From Mytilus edulis (lineage: Eukaryota; Mollusca; Bivalvia; Mytilida; Mytilidae), in the NCBI RefSeq assembly GCF_963676685.1, contig NC_092350.1, positions 6,437,486 through 6,501,485 of the forward strand: 64,000 nt of DNA, given 5' to 3'. The notes beneath the pieces are model-generated. The model had not been told where the DNA came from and did not search any database. It was given only the letters and a program-made list of their open reading frames with translations. This document shows positions 21,111 to 32,880 of the stretch, piece by piece. The translations under genes were made by a program, and so were the position numbers. Numbering within the stretch: position 1 is the stretch's first letter; every line of letters begins with the position of its first letter.

Positions 21111-22724
21111 TATTTGTATATATTATCTTTTTATTGAAAACCTAATATTGATTTGTATCATTAATCATCAACGCCGGAAAAGTTCTTTTTATTATTAATA
21201 CAGTCATAATTAAATTATGAATTATCTTTTTGACAAAGATTTAAATATTCCAAATGACACCTCCATCAATTATATAACATTAGCTGTATTGACATAAAAC
21301 GTTTTTGGATATTAGTTCCTCAATGCGTTTTTTTCAATGATTATGCATATCAACAAAGAAGTGCAATCTTTAAAGCTGGCGATGAACGAAGTAGACGGGA
21401 AGGGGAAACGAACACAGGGAGTAGCAATGATAGTTGCTTTACTTTAATTACTTTGTGTTTGTTAAACAAAAAAATTCATAGCATTTATGATACTTACACA
21501 TTGATCTAGATTATCTGAATGTTGAATATCTAATTTAAAAGTCATGGTGAGTATAAAACTACGTATTGGGGGTGGAACTGCTGAGCTGTGAAAACATCGT
21601 TAAGACTTATCAATATTTCAATATTGTTTACCTATCGTGACTTCAGATGCTGTTTTATAAGTGCATTTTTAGTTACCATAGATATTTGTTAAGTACCATC
21701 AAAAGTCTGTCTGTTATATAACTGTTACTAAAATTGTATACAACTCTTACGTTTGTAATTTATATTAGATTATAACATAAAATAACCAAATGATTGCTAT
21801 TTGCAGATGGTAGATTTTTGGGCAACTGCAAACACTTCAATAGAAGGCTGTTCTATGAACAATAATCAATAATTGCATCTTAAAATTACAAAACAAATAT
21901 TCCTTGACCTAAAACATATACATTTATCTATGTTTGTAGCATACAAATATCGATACCCAAAGATATATTTTGCTTTAGGAACAATTTTTCATTTCTCTAG
22001 GATTTGTGATGAAGGAATACATCAGATGTGTAGCATATATATACTCGACAAGAGTATAATGATAAGTAAAAATAATCATTCACCTGTTATAAACCGTACT
22101 CAATCGGCGCAAATGCAAGACAAAATTGGCACAAGTGAAAGAAAAAATTGCCACAATTGAAAAAAATATCAGTGCAAATGGTAAACGTGGATATTATACT
22201 TTATTTTCATGAATTAATTTTTAAAAGTTAAATCTGAAGTTTAATGGCTGTCAAATACATATTTCATTTGTGCTAAAAATGTTGTATACTTTTAAACCTT
22301 TTTATTTTGAAAACTGCAGCTAACATTTTTATTTGTAGATCTTGTATTAACGATTTTGAAAGACAAATGTTCCTATATCATTTCTTTACAGGTGTGATTT
22401 TGATGGTGCTGCGGCAAAATTTCTACGAATTGTTCAATATGCAAGTTTTACAGAAAGTCGTTTAATTTAAAAGGAAAAGAGTGTTATAATTACCAAATGA
22501 GATATATAATCAACATTTACCAAAATTGTCGATGATGTGTCATCGACACCACATTAAACCGATACTTCGCTGAAATGTATTTATAAATTTTGCGTACAAA
22601 ATCTATCTGCAATGTGAGTAGACAGTTATTGGAAGGATGTACATGAACATGCACTATGTATATTTAATGTAACAATGCTTTGATTTTGTTCTCCATTAAG
22701 AAGATATTCGATAAATTGTAGACT
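21111..22724. other. No gene seen (start of spacer)
   Basis: AT-rich spacer sequence. The open frame 21873-22160 has no domain. No matches to the right half were found by eye. Confidence 0.4.
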
Positions 22725-22830
22725 CACAAAAATACTGAAGTACGTGGAAAATTCAAAATGGAAAGTCAAATGGAAAAATCAAAAGCTCAAACACATCAAA
22801 CGAATGGATAAGAACTGTTATATTCCTTAA
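22725..22830 (+). repeat. CCGAGGAAAATTCAAAA-family repeat fragment
   Basis: Contains GTGGAAAATTCAAAATGG, AAATCAAAAGCTCAAACAC and ATCAAACGAATGGATAA, shared with copies at 26180, 32800, 40240, 43720, 56300 and, on the reverse strand, 101 and 48597. Confidence 0.75.
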
Positions 22831-23173
22831 TCACTTGCATTGTTACTTTTTATTCTAAATTATGAGTTTGATAAAGATATCATGTTATCTGATATGACCT
22901 CTTATTTAAAATACTTAATCAAGTCAATAACTTAACACAAATTACGGATCATTGTTATTTACTCTGGTATGATAAAATATTTTACGACAAACATTGAACA
23001 CGGATGGTCGTTATCTAAACAATCACAGCTATATCCTCTCGAATTGTTTATGTTCATCAATCACATTGAGTTCTATACATTTACCGCCATGATTGATATT
23101 TAGTTTGATTGTATTATACTGTCTAGGTACATAATTGTGTCTGCCTGAAAATTGTTTTTGACGATATTATTTA

Positions 23174-23339
23174 GGAGATAACTGTATTGTATTTTAAGCT
23201 ACGACGGCATCAATCGGGGATTTGATGGTCGCAAATTAAGTTTACTGGCGACGCGTTAGCGGAGACAGTAAACGGGTATTTCCGACCATCAAATCCCAAA
23301 TTGATGCCGTCGGAGGTTTAAATACAATATTGTATCTCC
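23174..23339. mobile_element. Fold-back (long hairpin) element 2
   Basis: Arms of about 74 bp: GACGGCATCAAT and GGGATTTGATGGTCG on the left, CGACCATCAAATCCC and ATTGATGCCGTC on the right, with outer GGAGATA / TATCTCC. The loop is CG-rich (GCGACGCGTTAGCGGAGACA). The arm sequence is unrelated to fold-back element 1. Confidence 0.8.
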
Positions 23340-23654
23340 ATTCTAATGAAACTGACAGAAAACAACGTTAAAACATGCATTTAAAATCTGTCATATGCCG
23401 TCTGCGCTTGCGCGTACGTCCCATAGCACCAATTGTCAATTGATGCCATGTAAGAAAGTCACGTTATCCAATCAAAATGGACGTTACAAACGTTGTTGAT
23501 ATGAAACAATTAAATAAAATTCTCATTTACATATCATTAAACACGACCCAAAACAACAGTATTCCATTATCGTGTTTATTCCATATTGGGCAGAAAAATA
23601 ATTTTCCTTACTTTGATTTTACGGGTTTTATGTAGAAATTTGATAGAAGGACAT

Positions 23655-23990
23655 CTGAATTATTGAATTGAGGGGCGAAAGATACCAGAGGGACAGTGAA
23701 ACTCACAGATCGAAAATAAACTGACAACGCCATGGCTAAAAAAGGAAATGACAAACAAATAAATAATATTACACAAGACACAACATAGAAAACTAAAGAC
23801 TAAGCAACACGAACCCCACCAAAAACTGGGGGTGATCTTAAATCTTACGGAAGCGTAAGCAGATCCTGCTCTTACATGTGACATCCGTCGTATTGCTCAT
23901 GTAATTACAAACCAGGTGAATAATCTAATTCAGTAGGTCACATTATTAAAAAGGGAAAGGGATTGCTGTAACGATATAAGGAACAAATCT
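23655..23990 (-). repeat. Family II retroelement solo tail, long copy
   Basis: Reverse-strand copy with both tail ends: GAATTAGATTATTCACCTGG-like start, GCAGGATCTGCTTACGCTTC, GGGGTTCGTGTTGCTTAG, GCCATGGCGTTGTCAG and GGTATCTTTCGCCCCTC. The open frame 23660-23884 lies within it and is not a gene. Confidence 0.8.
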
Positions 23991-24061
23991 GATATCATCT
24001 GTGAAATGGTTATTGTAGATATTCAGTCAACGAACCTTTATTGTGTGAAATATAAATCTAT

Positions 24062-24120
24062 AAAAAAGGAGATGTGGTATGATTGCCAATTAGACAACCA
24101 TGCAACAAAGTCCAAATGAG
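24062..24120 (+). repeat. Fragment of the 948-type dispersed repeat
   Basis: GGAGATGTGGTATGATTGCC followed by AATTAGACAACC matches the family's opening segment. Confidence 0.55.
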
Positions 24121-24240
24121 GCGGATTTATGTGTTGCTTATTTAGAGAATTTGTGAAAACAGCACATTTTTTTCTGTTGAATTCGTTCACTCTTTGTATG
24201 TCTTAAAGATTGAAATGACTGCTGATGGTAGGTAAATACC

Positions 24241-24552
24241 AAAATTTATGACAAACGCTATGATTAAAATTTTCCTATAGTCAACTTTCAATTTCTGTTT
24301 AGCAACATCCAAACGGCACCAGCATATGGAGTATATGTGTCTCAATTGATACCTTACTCTAGAGCTAGTTCAAAGTACGTTGATTTTGTTGAACGAGGAA
24401 TACTGCTTTCTCAAAAGTTGCTAAGACAGAGCTATGAACAAATCAAATTAAGGTCATCACTCAAGAAATTTTACGGTTGCCATCATGAGCTGATTGGCAA
24501 TTATGACAAAAGTGTGTCAGAAATCATATCGGATATTTTTCTTCAGTCATAA
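24241..24552 (+). pseudogene. Family II reverse transcriptase, C-terminal fragment
   Basis: The plus frame encodes the end of the family II RT protein, also found at 26699-27016: an IYDKRYD block, NFPIVNF, then PAYGVYVSQLIPYSRAS, and finally KKFYG-HHELI before the stop at 24550. Only this C-terminal end remains. An in-frame TAA stands at 24265 and nothing catalytic survives upstream, so this is a 5'-truncated copy. It is followed directly by the family II tail (to about 24700, with CTTACCCTTCCGGAGCACC), which ties the solo tails elsewhere to this element. Confidence 0.8.
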
Positions 24553-24700
24553 ACACCTTCCACCATTACCAAACTGAGCAGAGAAATAACCCGACGAGTG
24601 CCGTATACGATGCAGGAATTGCTTACCCTTCCGGAGCACCTGATTTCACCACGGTTTTTAATGGAGTTCGTGTTGTTTCTTATATATAAATTATTACTGT
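24553..24700 (+). repeat. Family II tail attached to RT fragment
   Basis: The sequence after the RT stop matches the solo tails: CTTCCGGAGCACCTGA, TTTAATGGAGTTCGTGTTG. It breaks off near 24700. Confidence 0.75.
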
Positions 24701-26179
24701 TGATGTAAATGTCCTTTGGTTTTTTGAGTCTTTGTTTACTCCTTGATTTTGATTGTTATTGTCTTGAAATTAGGTTGCTCCCTACAAGTTGTATTTTGGT
24801 CAGTTGTGTCATAAGGTTTTCAGTCGTCCAATTCTCACATCATAATCTTAACTATACACTTAGAAATATATGTTCGTGTATTTAATCTAGGGTCGTATTC
24901 AAAGTCTTCAACCGCTTAAAATATATAGTTTGCCCTGCTACAAAATATTTAAATAGAATATGTTCAGTGCTTTTTTTAACTTCTTAAATTCTTCCTGACA
25001 ACCGATCAGACAGTAGTTTTAAGTTGACACACAGTCATAGCAGTACATTAAATAATGCTTTATAGTTGGCACCTAAATTTGTCTTTACAATACAACTGGC
25101 ATTTAACAATCGTAATGATGTCATGTATATAAATTTAACGGCTTTCAAGAGTTAAACTGACAGCAAGTAATCCCTACAATGGCTTTCATTTTACGATTGA
25201 AAACAATTATGTTCCGTAATTTGTAGATATAATTTTGACAAAGTAGAATCCTCCCTGTGTTTTGCAACAAAACACACTTTTGTTTACATTCTTGAAAAGT
25301 ATTGTCGTACAAAACAATAAAATGGTATTCTAAATTTGGCATCAACAGGAATATAGCATAGAAAGGTCTATGTAAGGTAAAATGTACATGCATTTTGGTT
25401 TAAAATGTTGACAGTATACACAGATGATTAAAATGTATCTCTCAATCTAATGATTGCTCATTTAAACTTCATTAGAAAGAAAGTTAGCTTTGGTAGAGGT
25501 TGAAAACTCTCACTCCTATGGGGATGTAAATAAAACCCTCATAACAAATGTATTCCTGCTCTGTCAGAGTAACCTTCGTAATACTATGAGATTAAAAATC
25601 GGTCAAAAATAGAAACTAACAAATTGGTAAATAACAAATCATCAATCTCCTGAAATTTTAATTTTGAAATAAAGTTGTAAAGCATAATAGACTTTTAGGT
25701 ATGAACAAATGTATTTAGTTTGAAAGATTCGTGTAAGGTATTTTATCATAGCTTTTTAACGGTTATCTGAAGACTAAACTGTAGCCGAGGAGATCATTAA
25801 TTATAATGAAGGCAGCAATTACTGAGTTAATGTCTTACACTGTTCAGATCTAATTCCTTTCGGAGCTGTTCTATTCACTATGATATTTTTTGTAAGCTAT
25901 CCGCTCCGTTCCGTCGCTAACAGATTAGTTTTCATACTCACCAAGTCCTTAGAAGAAATCTCCAGATGGATGACAAGTTCATAGAATCTTAACACACTTA
26001 AAACCAATTAAGTATTGATGTCATTTACTCCAAACTATTATTTTTAGTATCGCTGCAAAATTATATATTGTGAGCCCCACAAGATCCTAAACAGTACAAT
26101 GTCAAATGAGTGTGTCAATTTTGTAAGCAAACGCTCTTCTTTTGTTTACTCTTAAAAACATCATTTGTATATAGAAAAA
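24701..26179. other. No gene seen
   Basis: AT-rich spacer. The reverse-strand open frame 25145-25393 has no domain. No repeat boundary found. Confidence 0.4.
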
Positions 26180-26280
26180 AGTAAGAACACAAAAAATACT
26201 GAACTCCGAGGAAAATTTAAAAAGGAAAGTCCCAAATCAAATGGCAAAATCAATAGTTCAAACTCTTATAAATATTATAT
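26180..26280 (+). repeat. CCGAGGAAAATTCAAAA-family repeat fragment
   Basis: ACTGAACTCCGAGGAAAATT, GGAAAGTCCCAAATCAAATG and TTCAAACTC match the family. Confidence 0.75.
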
Positions 26281-26504
26281 AGCCAACTCTTTTAAATATT
26301 TCAATATTTTGAAATGCAGCTAATTCGAAACAAAACAGAGAGAAAACCCCAAAAGTAACCTGGACCGTAAACTATCTGCTCTACTGTATAATGTTGATAT
26401 TAGACCAGAGAAAAAAAAACCCATATGCTTAGACAACATAAGACAGCTATCGATACACAACTATACCGAGTATAATTTTTCATAGAACAGCATCAATATA
26501 GTAC

Positions 26505-26698
26505 ATATGACACGATATAGCAAACTAATGAATAAGCAACACGAACCCCATCAAAAACTAGGGGTGATCTCTGGTGCTCAGGAAGTGTAAGCAGATCTTG
26601 CTCCACATATGGCACCCGTCGTGTTGCTTATGTGATAAGACATCCGATAAATAGTCTAATTCGGTAGGTCATATTCATGAAAGGGAAGGGTATTGTAG
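26505..26698 (-). repeat. Family II retroelement 3' tail
   Basis: Follows the RT stop on the reverse strand: CCTACCGAATTAGACTATT, GGAGCAAGATCTGCTTACAC and CCCCTAGTTTTTGATGGGG. It gives the junction between coding end and tail. Confidence 0.85.
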
Positions 26699-27550
26699 TT
26701 ACGACGTAAGGAACATATCCAATATCATTTGTGAAACGGTTATTCCATAACGGTCAACCAACTCGTGATGGCGTCCGTAAAATTTACGAAGGTATGATTT
26801 CAACTTCACCATTTGGAACTCTTGGTTTAATAGCCTCCTTGTGAGCAGCAACCCTCTATCAAGAAAATCATGATAGGAAATGCAAGCACGGGAATATCGT
26901 ATCAATTGGGAAATATATACCCCGTATGCAGGTACTTGAATGTTGCTACTCAGAAATGGAAAGTTCACAATTTGGAAGCTGAAATCATCTCTTTTGTCGT
27001 AAAGTATTGTTTTCAACCGACCCTCATTGTCAACCTCTAGATGTAAGTCAAGATATGATGCCGACTTTACTGTATCTGTAGTAACCTTTATCTCTAGTTC
27101 GATGGGATAGATGCCTTCAACCTAGTCACTACATTTTGAATTATTTATTGAAAGAACATCATTTATATAGCGGAAAGTAGAGTTAAACGATATTGCTAAC
27201 TTCTTATCTTTCTTCCTAAGAAGATCCTCTATGAAGTCAACCTCATAATAATAAAGAAACAAGTCGGCAAGAAGAGGCCTGGGCACAATTTGTTCCCATT
27301 GGAATGCCGGAAGTCTGTTGAAAAACACGTAATGTAAGATCGGTGTGACTCTTACCATAATCAGAATAAGAATATCTCTGTCACGAATACTGTAGATAAC
27401 ATCATATTATCATAATACTGTTTAAATATACGGTACATATTTGCACAAAACCTGTTGAAAACATCCCTATTTGATACAAATGCAACCATTGTCATTTTCC
27501 ATACGAGAACAAACACAACAAACAATAAACAAATAAAAACAAACATTACG
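26699..27550 (-). pseudogene. Family II reverse transcriptase relic (YIND catalytic site)
   Basis: The reverse strand encodes the palm and thumb of a reverse transcriptase. In order: RVFQQTSGIPMGTNCA (27330 to 27283; GIPMG is RT motif 4), then after a frameshift at about 27275-27283 the LLADLFLY block, FRYINDVLS at 27160-27175, and KSASYLDLHLEVD, DKRDDF, NFPFLSSNI, PAYGVYISQLIRYSRAC, KFYGRHHELVDRYG to the stop at 26699. The catalytic box is YIND (Asn codon 27161-27163) where RTs have Y-x-D-D. There is an in-frame TAG at 27122-27124. Upstream to 27546 a further open stretch probably belongs to the element. The lineage (non-LTR or Penelope-like) is unresolved. The nearest relatives I recall are unnamed RT proteins common in mussels. 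It is dead by three independent lesions. Confidence 0.85.
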
Positions 27551-27860
27551 TAATAAAATAAAGGTTCTGTAGCCTTGCTATTTATAAATTTAATTTGAAA
27601 TAATTGTAATTGAATTATTATTTCATTTTGTCAGTTGTCAGATTTAATTATGTTTTGTTCATTTCATTGCATATTTCCTGTCATATCTAATTTCATTTAT
27701 GTTTTTCAGGTTTTACACCTGCATCATTATTTGTAGAAACAAAATATTTGAAATGCATCAATGTGTCACTTTCATTTAGTTCTCCTTAAAAGTTGTGAAC
27801 AATCGACAATGACAAGGACGTGAAAAGTTGAGTAAAATATAATATTTAAAAAAAACTTTG

Positions 27861-28436
27861 TTAAGGTGGCTCGGGAGTCTTCCTCCATCTTGGATTTTGA
27901 AGAAGCAGATACTTTTGGTCTAGTTATCTGATGAGATGTGCAAATTTTGAAAGTTGTATGTAATTTATGTAAAAGAAAATTGTGTGTTGTATCATAATTA
28001 CAGCTGAAGTTTTCTCAAAAACACCTTGTTTGTGTTTTATTAAATTTTTTTCAACTTGACCAAGTAGGGTAGATAACTCAGATAAAGTAATTTTTACAGT
28101 AGAAAGTGTTATGAATTTACCTATTTTGATATGTAGCAAGAAAACAAGTTCGGTGACTACACTTTTTCTTTTTCTTATCTGAAAGCATTTTATAAGAGCA
28201 ATCTTCTCACATTTTATCTGAAAGTTTTGATAGTATGTTTTCTTTTTATCACACACAATTTGATTTTCCATGCATAAACTATACAAAATCGGACAATTTT
28301 GAACAATCTGCAGCGTGAAAAAAAGTCCAGTGACCCATACTTTTCAATATATTTAAAAAAAACAACATGATAAACGTCATTTTGACAAGTTATCAAAAAA
28401 TTCTTTCAATTTGATTAAGAGTCCCTAGACACCTTA
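27861..28436. mobile_element. MITE with TTAA-flanked inverted termini (about 570 bp)
   Basis: TTAA then GGTGGCTCGGGAGTCTT begins the unit. The right end is AAGAGTCCCTAGACACC followed by TTAA, an imperfect 17-bp inverted repeat. TTAA on both sides suggests piggyBac-type targeting. The inside is AT-rich with no transposase. The reverse open frame 27924-28286 (120 codons) has no domain and probably reflects composition. Confidence 0.65.
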
Positions 28437-30149
28437 ACTATTCATCTTTGAATTGAAGATAAAAACCACCAAACGTTATCAAGTTTTCGTTTAGTAAAAA
28501 CAAAACTTATTCAAAACTTCATACCATTAAACGGTCTCTTATGCGAAGTAAGGAATATGAAAATTAATTTGTTCCGTTGATTCAAAACGTTTGATTTTGT
28601 TTGTTTTAATTGACTTTGTTTTATAGTAAAGTTAAACCTATAATTCTAAACTCCAAAATTTTAACTGGCAACCGTTAATGTACATTCGTAAATAAAACCA
28701 ATTCTAAGCCAACAAACTCAAGACTGAAACATACAATTGGATGCCTATTCTTTAAGATCAAAGTGAGAGTTGCATCTATGCGACTGACATTGGTGAATAC
28801 AAAAACAACATGTTATGTCAATGACACAACATTACGTTTGAGATATATTCCAGAGGTAGACATTATATTTGAGGCATATTATATGGGGTTCAAGAAGGCC
28901 TGATAAGAGATCCTTACTACAGTGTAGATCGTAGTGATGAATTAAGTATTAATATCAAATATTAATAATAAGCAACTTTGTTTCTTTAGCGATCATAATG
29001 TTAAGTTAAACTTAATTAAACCAATAAATTACATTTACGTATTAGTTGAAAACAATATGTGTTCTGCAAGACACTTCTACCATATTGTAGACGCAAACAT
29101 CTGTCGTTCTTATATCTGGATTACATCAAACGGAAATTTATATTTATCACATAAAAGACCATCGCAGAAATATGAAATTGTTGTTAAATTTATCAAATTA
29201 AGACTTTAAATGTATGTACAAAATGGCAATCATCATAATTAAAATTAAAACAAGGAAAATATATATTTTTGGTAGAATTTAATGATTTATTGCACAAACA
29301 ATGATCTGTCGTGCTTTTTTTTTCTTTTGTCTTACGCAATTCGTTGTTAATAAAATAAAAGACAAATTAGAATCATATCTTAGAATGAAAAAAACTTCTT
29401 GTCAGTGGATGTGTTATCGCTGTTGTAAGATAATGCATTGATTTACTTTTACGTTAGTTCACTTGTCTTTTATTTTCTTTATACTGAATACTCTCTATAT
29501 TTCGCTATAAGGAGATTATGAGAAAATAAATAAAACCAGTTTTTAAATTGTACAAGCATATCACAAGTTCAACGGTACAAGGGAAGGGAATAACAAGGAA
29601 GACGGACACTGTGATTTAGAAGAATTGTTAGTATGTTGAAGAAGAAAAATAGTCGCATTACAAAGACCTTTAAATATAGAATCAGACAGTAAGAGAATAA
29701 TTTATTAAACGTCTCTTGTCTTAAAAGATAACTTAAATAAAGTACTCAATCACGTTACCGACGCTTTATTGTATAACTTCTGTAAGTACTAGATGAAAAG
29801 ATCAAGTAGATATATTTAGTTTTTTCTCCATGGTGGAACGATATATTGAATTTTACGAAAGCATATTGAAAACAGAGAACGTAAGACCCATTATAAATTT
29901 AGTCTCAACTTTTCAGTAGTAATGAAACAAAACAGAAAATATAACTGAATGCTAAAGTTTTACAAACGGTGTAGCATTCTTTTATTTTCATTGGATATTA
30001 CGATTACGTGTTTTAAAGGTTATTTTACGTATCCGTAGACTTTGTCGTCGGTCAATATAATCTGAACAGGTCCATATATAACGTATTGACATCGTTCAAT
30101 AATAATACTGATCACAACTTAACACAACTCACTTCTTTGACAAATCATC
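28437..30149. other. No gene seen
   Basis: Long AT-rich stretch with no domain-bearing frame and no repeat I recognise. Composition changes towards higher GC at about 30145. Confidence 0.4.
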
Positions 30150-30795
30150 ATGGAAATCTCTGATGAATTGAACGCTTTGTTAGCAGCCATGAAGTTGTCT
30201 GGTAAAGAACCTGCCTTGACGTTCTGAGCAAGCACTGACCAGGTGACAGTACAGTTGACATGGACTAAGGCTAAGGAACAAGAGCATTCATCTAGTAAAT
30301 TCCAGCCGGCCCTGAAAAAGAGTAAACCACCTTCCACCAGGAGAAGGGACGAAGCCAAAAGCTCTGCTGCAACATCGGATGAGGTTATACCACACACCAC
30401 CAAAGTAGAACCAACAGACAGAAGCCAAAACAGCACTAGAGGGAATCAGGGAGATAGTACCCACAAAATATCAAGGGGAACCTGAGGGCATTGTCATCAA
30501 GACAGAAACTGTCATCAGTCCGTATAACCCCAGGAAGGCATGCCATCGCCAATACTATCTTCAGCCAACTAAAGACAGAGGCAAGCGATGCCGGATCGAC
30601 TACGACGAGGGATTCAACCTAGATGATCCCGAGTTGCTCCGGATACCATCACACACATCACCACTAGTGATGCCATCTGCAGAGGCAGATACATCAGCAC
30701 TTATGATCTTGGAACGGCCAGATACACCTTACCACACTCCTCGAAAAAAAGTTAAAGTTAAACGGTCGACGGAAGCAGAACCACACAACAGGTAA
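30150..30795 (+). pseudogene. Broken protein gene of unknown function, GC-rich island
   Basis: An ATG at 30150 opens a frame that reads MEISDELNALLAAMKLSGKE, has a TGA at 30225, and continues through VTVQLTWTKA, a basic Ser/Pro-rich stretch (KKSKPPSTRRRDEAKSS) and VEPT to a TGA at 30483. Between 30406 and 30486 the coding signal moves to another frame, which runs VIKTETVISPYNPRKAC, KDRGKRCRIDYDEGF, PELLRIP and a PHTPRKKVKVKR-like basic tail to TAA at 30793. A single frameshift and a single stop thus separate a coherent protein of about 210 residues. Base composition and codon use stand out from the AT-rich surroundings. No domain is recognised. Basic N-terminal modules of this style occur in repetitive genes of marine invertebrates, by memory only. 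The end CAACAG/GTAAAAGT also reads as a splice donor, so this could be the first exon of a longer gene. Confidence 0.6.
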
Positions 30796-30799
30796 AAGT

Positions 30800-31874
30800 T
30801 AGTCCGCAATATCCGCACAGGATAGCCGGACTTAAAAATCCACATATCATCAAAAGTCCATAATTGATAAATAGCTTTTTTCAAAAAGTCACGAACAATT
30901 TTCGCTTAGTTTACCATAAATGAATTCATTTACGATCGTCAAATCTCAGTTTGACATATTCACCCATGCATGAATAATACTGAATATGAATTGAGTGGAT
31001 ACGTTTCCTAAAAGTGAGTATGAATGTAAATCAATAAATCTTTTAGAATATGACAGTTGTTATATAATAGTTCGTTTCTATGTATGTTGCATTGCCGGTT
31101 TTTTTTTTTGCACTTATTCTCTTGTTTCTTTTTTTTTTCTTTTAAAGATGCTTGAAACCCAGATTTGTTTTCTCTCTGTCGATTTATGACTTTGAACAGC
31201 AGTATACTACTGTTGCCTTTATCTTTTTATATTTGTTTTATTTTCTACGCTTTGATATTGATGTTTTAAGTAACTAGAATTCATTGAGTTTTTAGCATTC
31301 ACTAAACCGTTTCATAATTTTTTTGTGTTTTACAAAATTTGACTTTGAATCATTTTTACTCACAAACCCCGTCAAAGTGGTAAACGTGCTTCAAAAGACA
31401 AATATTCGACATGTTGTTAAGCTGACTAAGATAAAGTAAAAGTTAAAGCTATTAATCAGCCTCATGATGTGTTTATCATTTTGGCAAGTGGAAATATGGC
31501 GGTCATTGTCTCACAAAGAAAAGAAAGCACACACAGAACATTAAAATAAAACCAACAACAATAAAGAAATGGATAACGTGAAGATATTGAATCTTGTTTT
31601 TATTTAAATAAAATTCTTTAAAGCTAAATTACCTCAAATGCAATTCTAGCTAGTATCATAGAAAAGATAAAAATATTGATCTCAATAATAATATTTCTTA
31701 GTCTTTAGTCTAAGATACAGACAAAATCAAATATCGGAATGAATAAAATCAACATTTTACCTGAAATGTCAATGAAAATTTAATTAAATTGTTTTAATCA
31801 TTATTGAAAAGAGGCGATGAATTTCCTATTTAAATATTTTGAAATGGTAAAGAATTCGCTTAGGACTATTATAC
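30800..31874. other. No gene seen; one small repeat fragment
   Basis: At 31186-31225 the sequence GAACAGCAGTATACTACTGT then TGCCTTTAT is the reverse complement of the start of the repeat at 40995. The rest is AT-rich without recognisable content. Confidence 0.45.
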
Positions 31875-32014
31875 ACCTATTGACTGGGTGTTAGGGTAAT
31901 AGCAGGTTTGTTGTCACTGAGATACCAACTATTGCTCGAGGCAAAGCCGAGAGCAATAGTTGGTATGCGAAGGGACAACAAACGTGCTATTACCCGCACA
32001 ACTAGTCATTAGGT
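31875..32014. mobile_element. Fold-back (long hairpin) element 3
   Basis: Arms of about 65 bp: GGGTAATAGCAGGTTTGTTG and ATACCAACTATTGCTCGAGG on the left, with their complements on the right. The apex is CTCGAGGCAAAGCCGAG. ATTATAC occurs at 31868-31874 and again at 32020-32026, a possible but imperfectly placed target duplication. A deletion derivative lies at 61566-61640. Confidence 0.82.
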
Positions 32015-32799
32015 TTTTTATTATACTGAACAACACAGTCATTAACTGTTTTTATTTACCAAATTAACTTATTTTCTAAAAGTGTAAATATATCATCTGA
32101 AAGAAAAGAAAAAAAAAAAGTCGCATAACTTGACATGCACAAGATGACCTATACGGTTTTTTTTATAGTTCGTGTTGAATTTGTAAATATTTCATTAATT
32201 GCAATCAAGACTAGAAATACTTGTATTAAATTTTCCATGCATATGATAAATTGTTTCTAAAGTACACCAAACGCAAATTCACTTTTAGAATACGACGACC
32301 GAACCCATATTATGAATAAGGTACTATATTTTAGAACTTTAAAAAATGAATGCGAAGATTCTCGCTCTCTTTTTTAATTGCTTCTTGTAAGTGAAATTGC
32401 AATCAACACAGACAGGTTATACCGTTTACGATATTAGAGTTTGACGTTGTCAAGCACACAAATCCGATCAGAATAGTCAATGACGTCATTATTGTATTGT
32501 AATAATGGAATACAACTCTATACTTTGCGTTGTGTTACTTTTATGCTCAAAATCTATATCGAAGGCGCCCATACAAAGGTACAAAGTAACGTCATAAACA
32601 TAAGACGTAAATACGGAAAACATAACGTTAACATTTGCATTATATTCTCAACAATTATTGTGCAATGACAAATACGAATGAAAAAGTACGGGACAGATGA
32701 TTATAAGACTATTAACCGGGGTAATAGTCTTTGAAACTACTGACTGGCAAATAGTCTGTGGAATGAAATAGCATTATTTTTTATATAGAAAAACATACT
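32015..32799. other. No gene seen
   Basis: Holds a TGACGTCA palindrome at 32481-32488 and a short hairpin GACTATTAACCGGGGTAATAGTC-like at 32706. No domain-bearing frame. Confidence 0.4.
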
Positions 32800-32880
32800 A
32801 AAAAGTAAAAACACAAATATACTGAACTCCGAGGAAAATTCAAAAAGGAAAGTCCAAAATCAAATGGCTACATGTAGGTT
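32800..32880 (+). repeat. CCGAGGAAAATTCAAAA-family repeat fragment
   Basis: ACTGAACTCCGAGGAAAATT then CAAAAAGGAAAGTCC, ending at AATCAAATGGC. Confidence 0.75.

Noticed and set aside
27924..28286. A 120-codon reverse-strand open frame
   Set aside because: It lies wholly inside the TTAA-flanked MITE, has low-complexity Lys/Phe/Ile-rich composition, and shows no domain.
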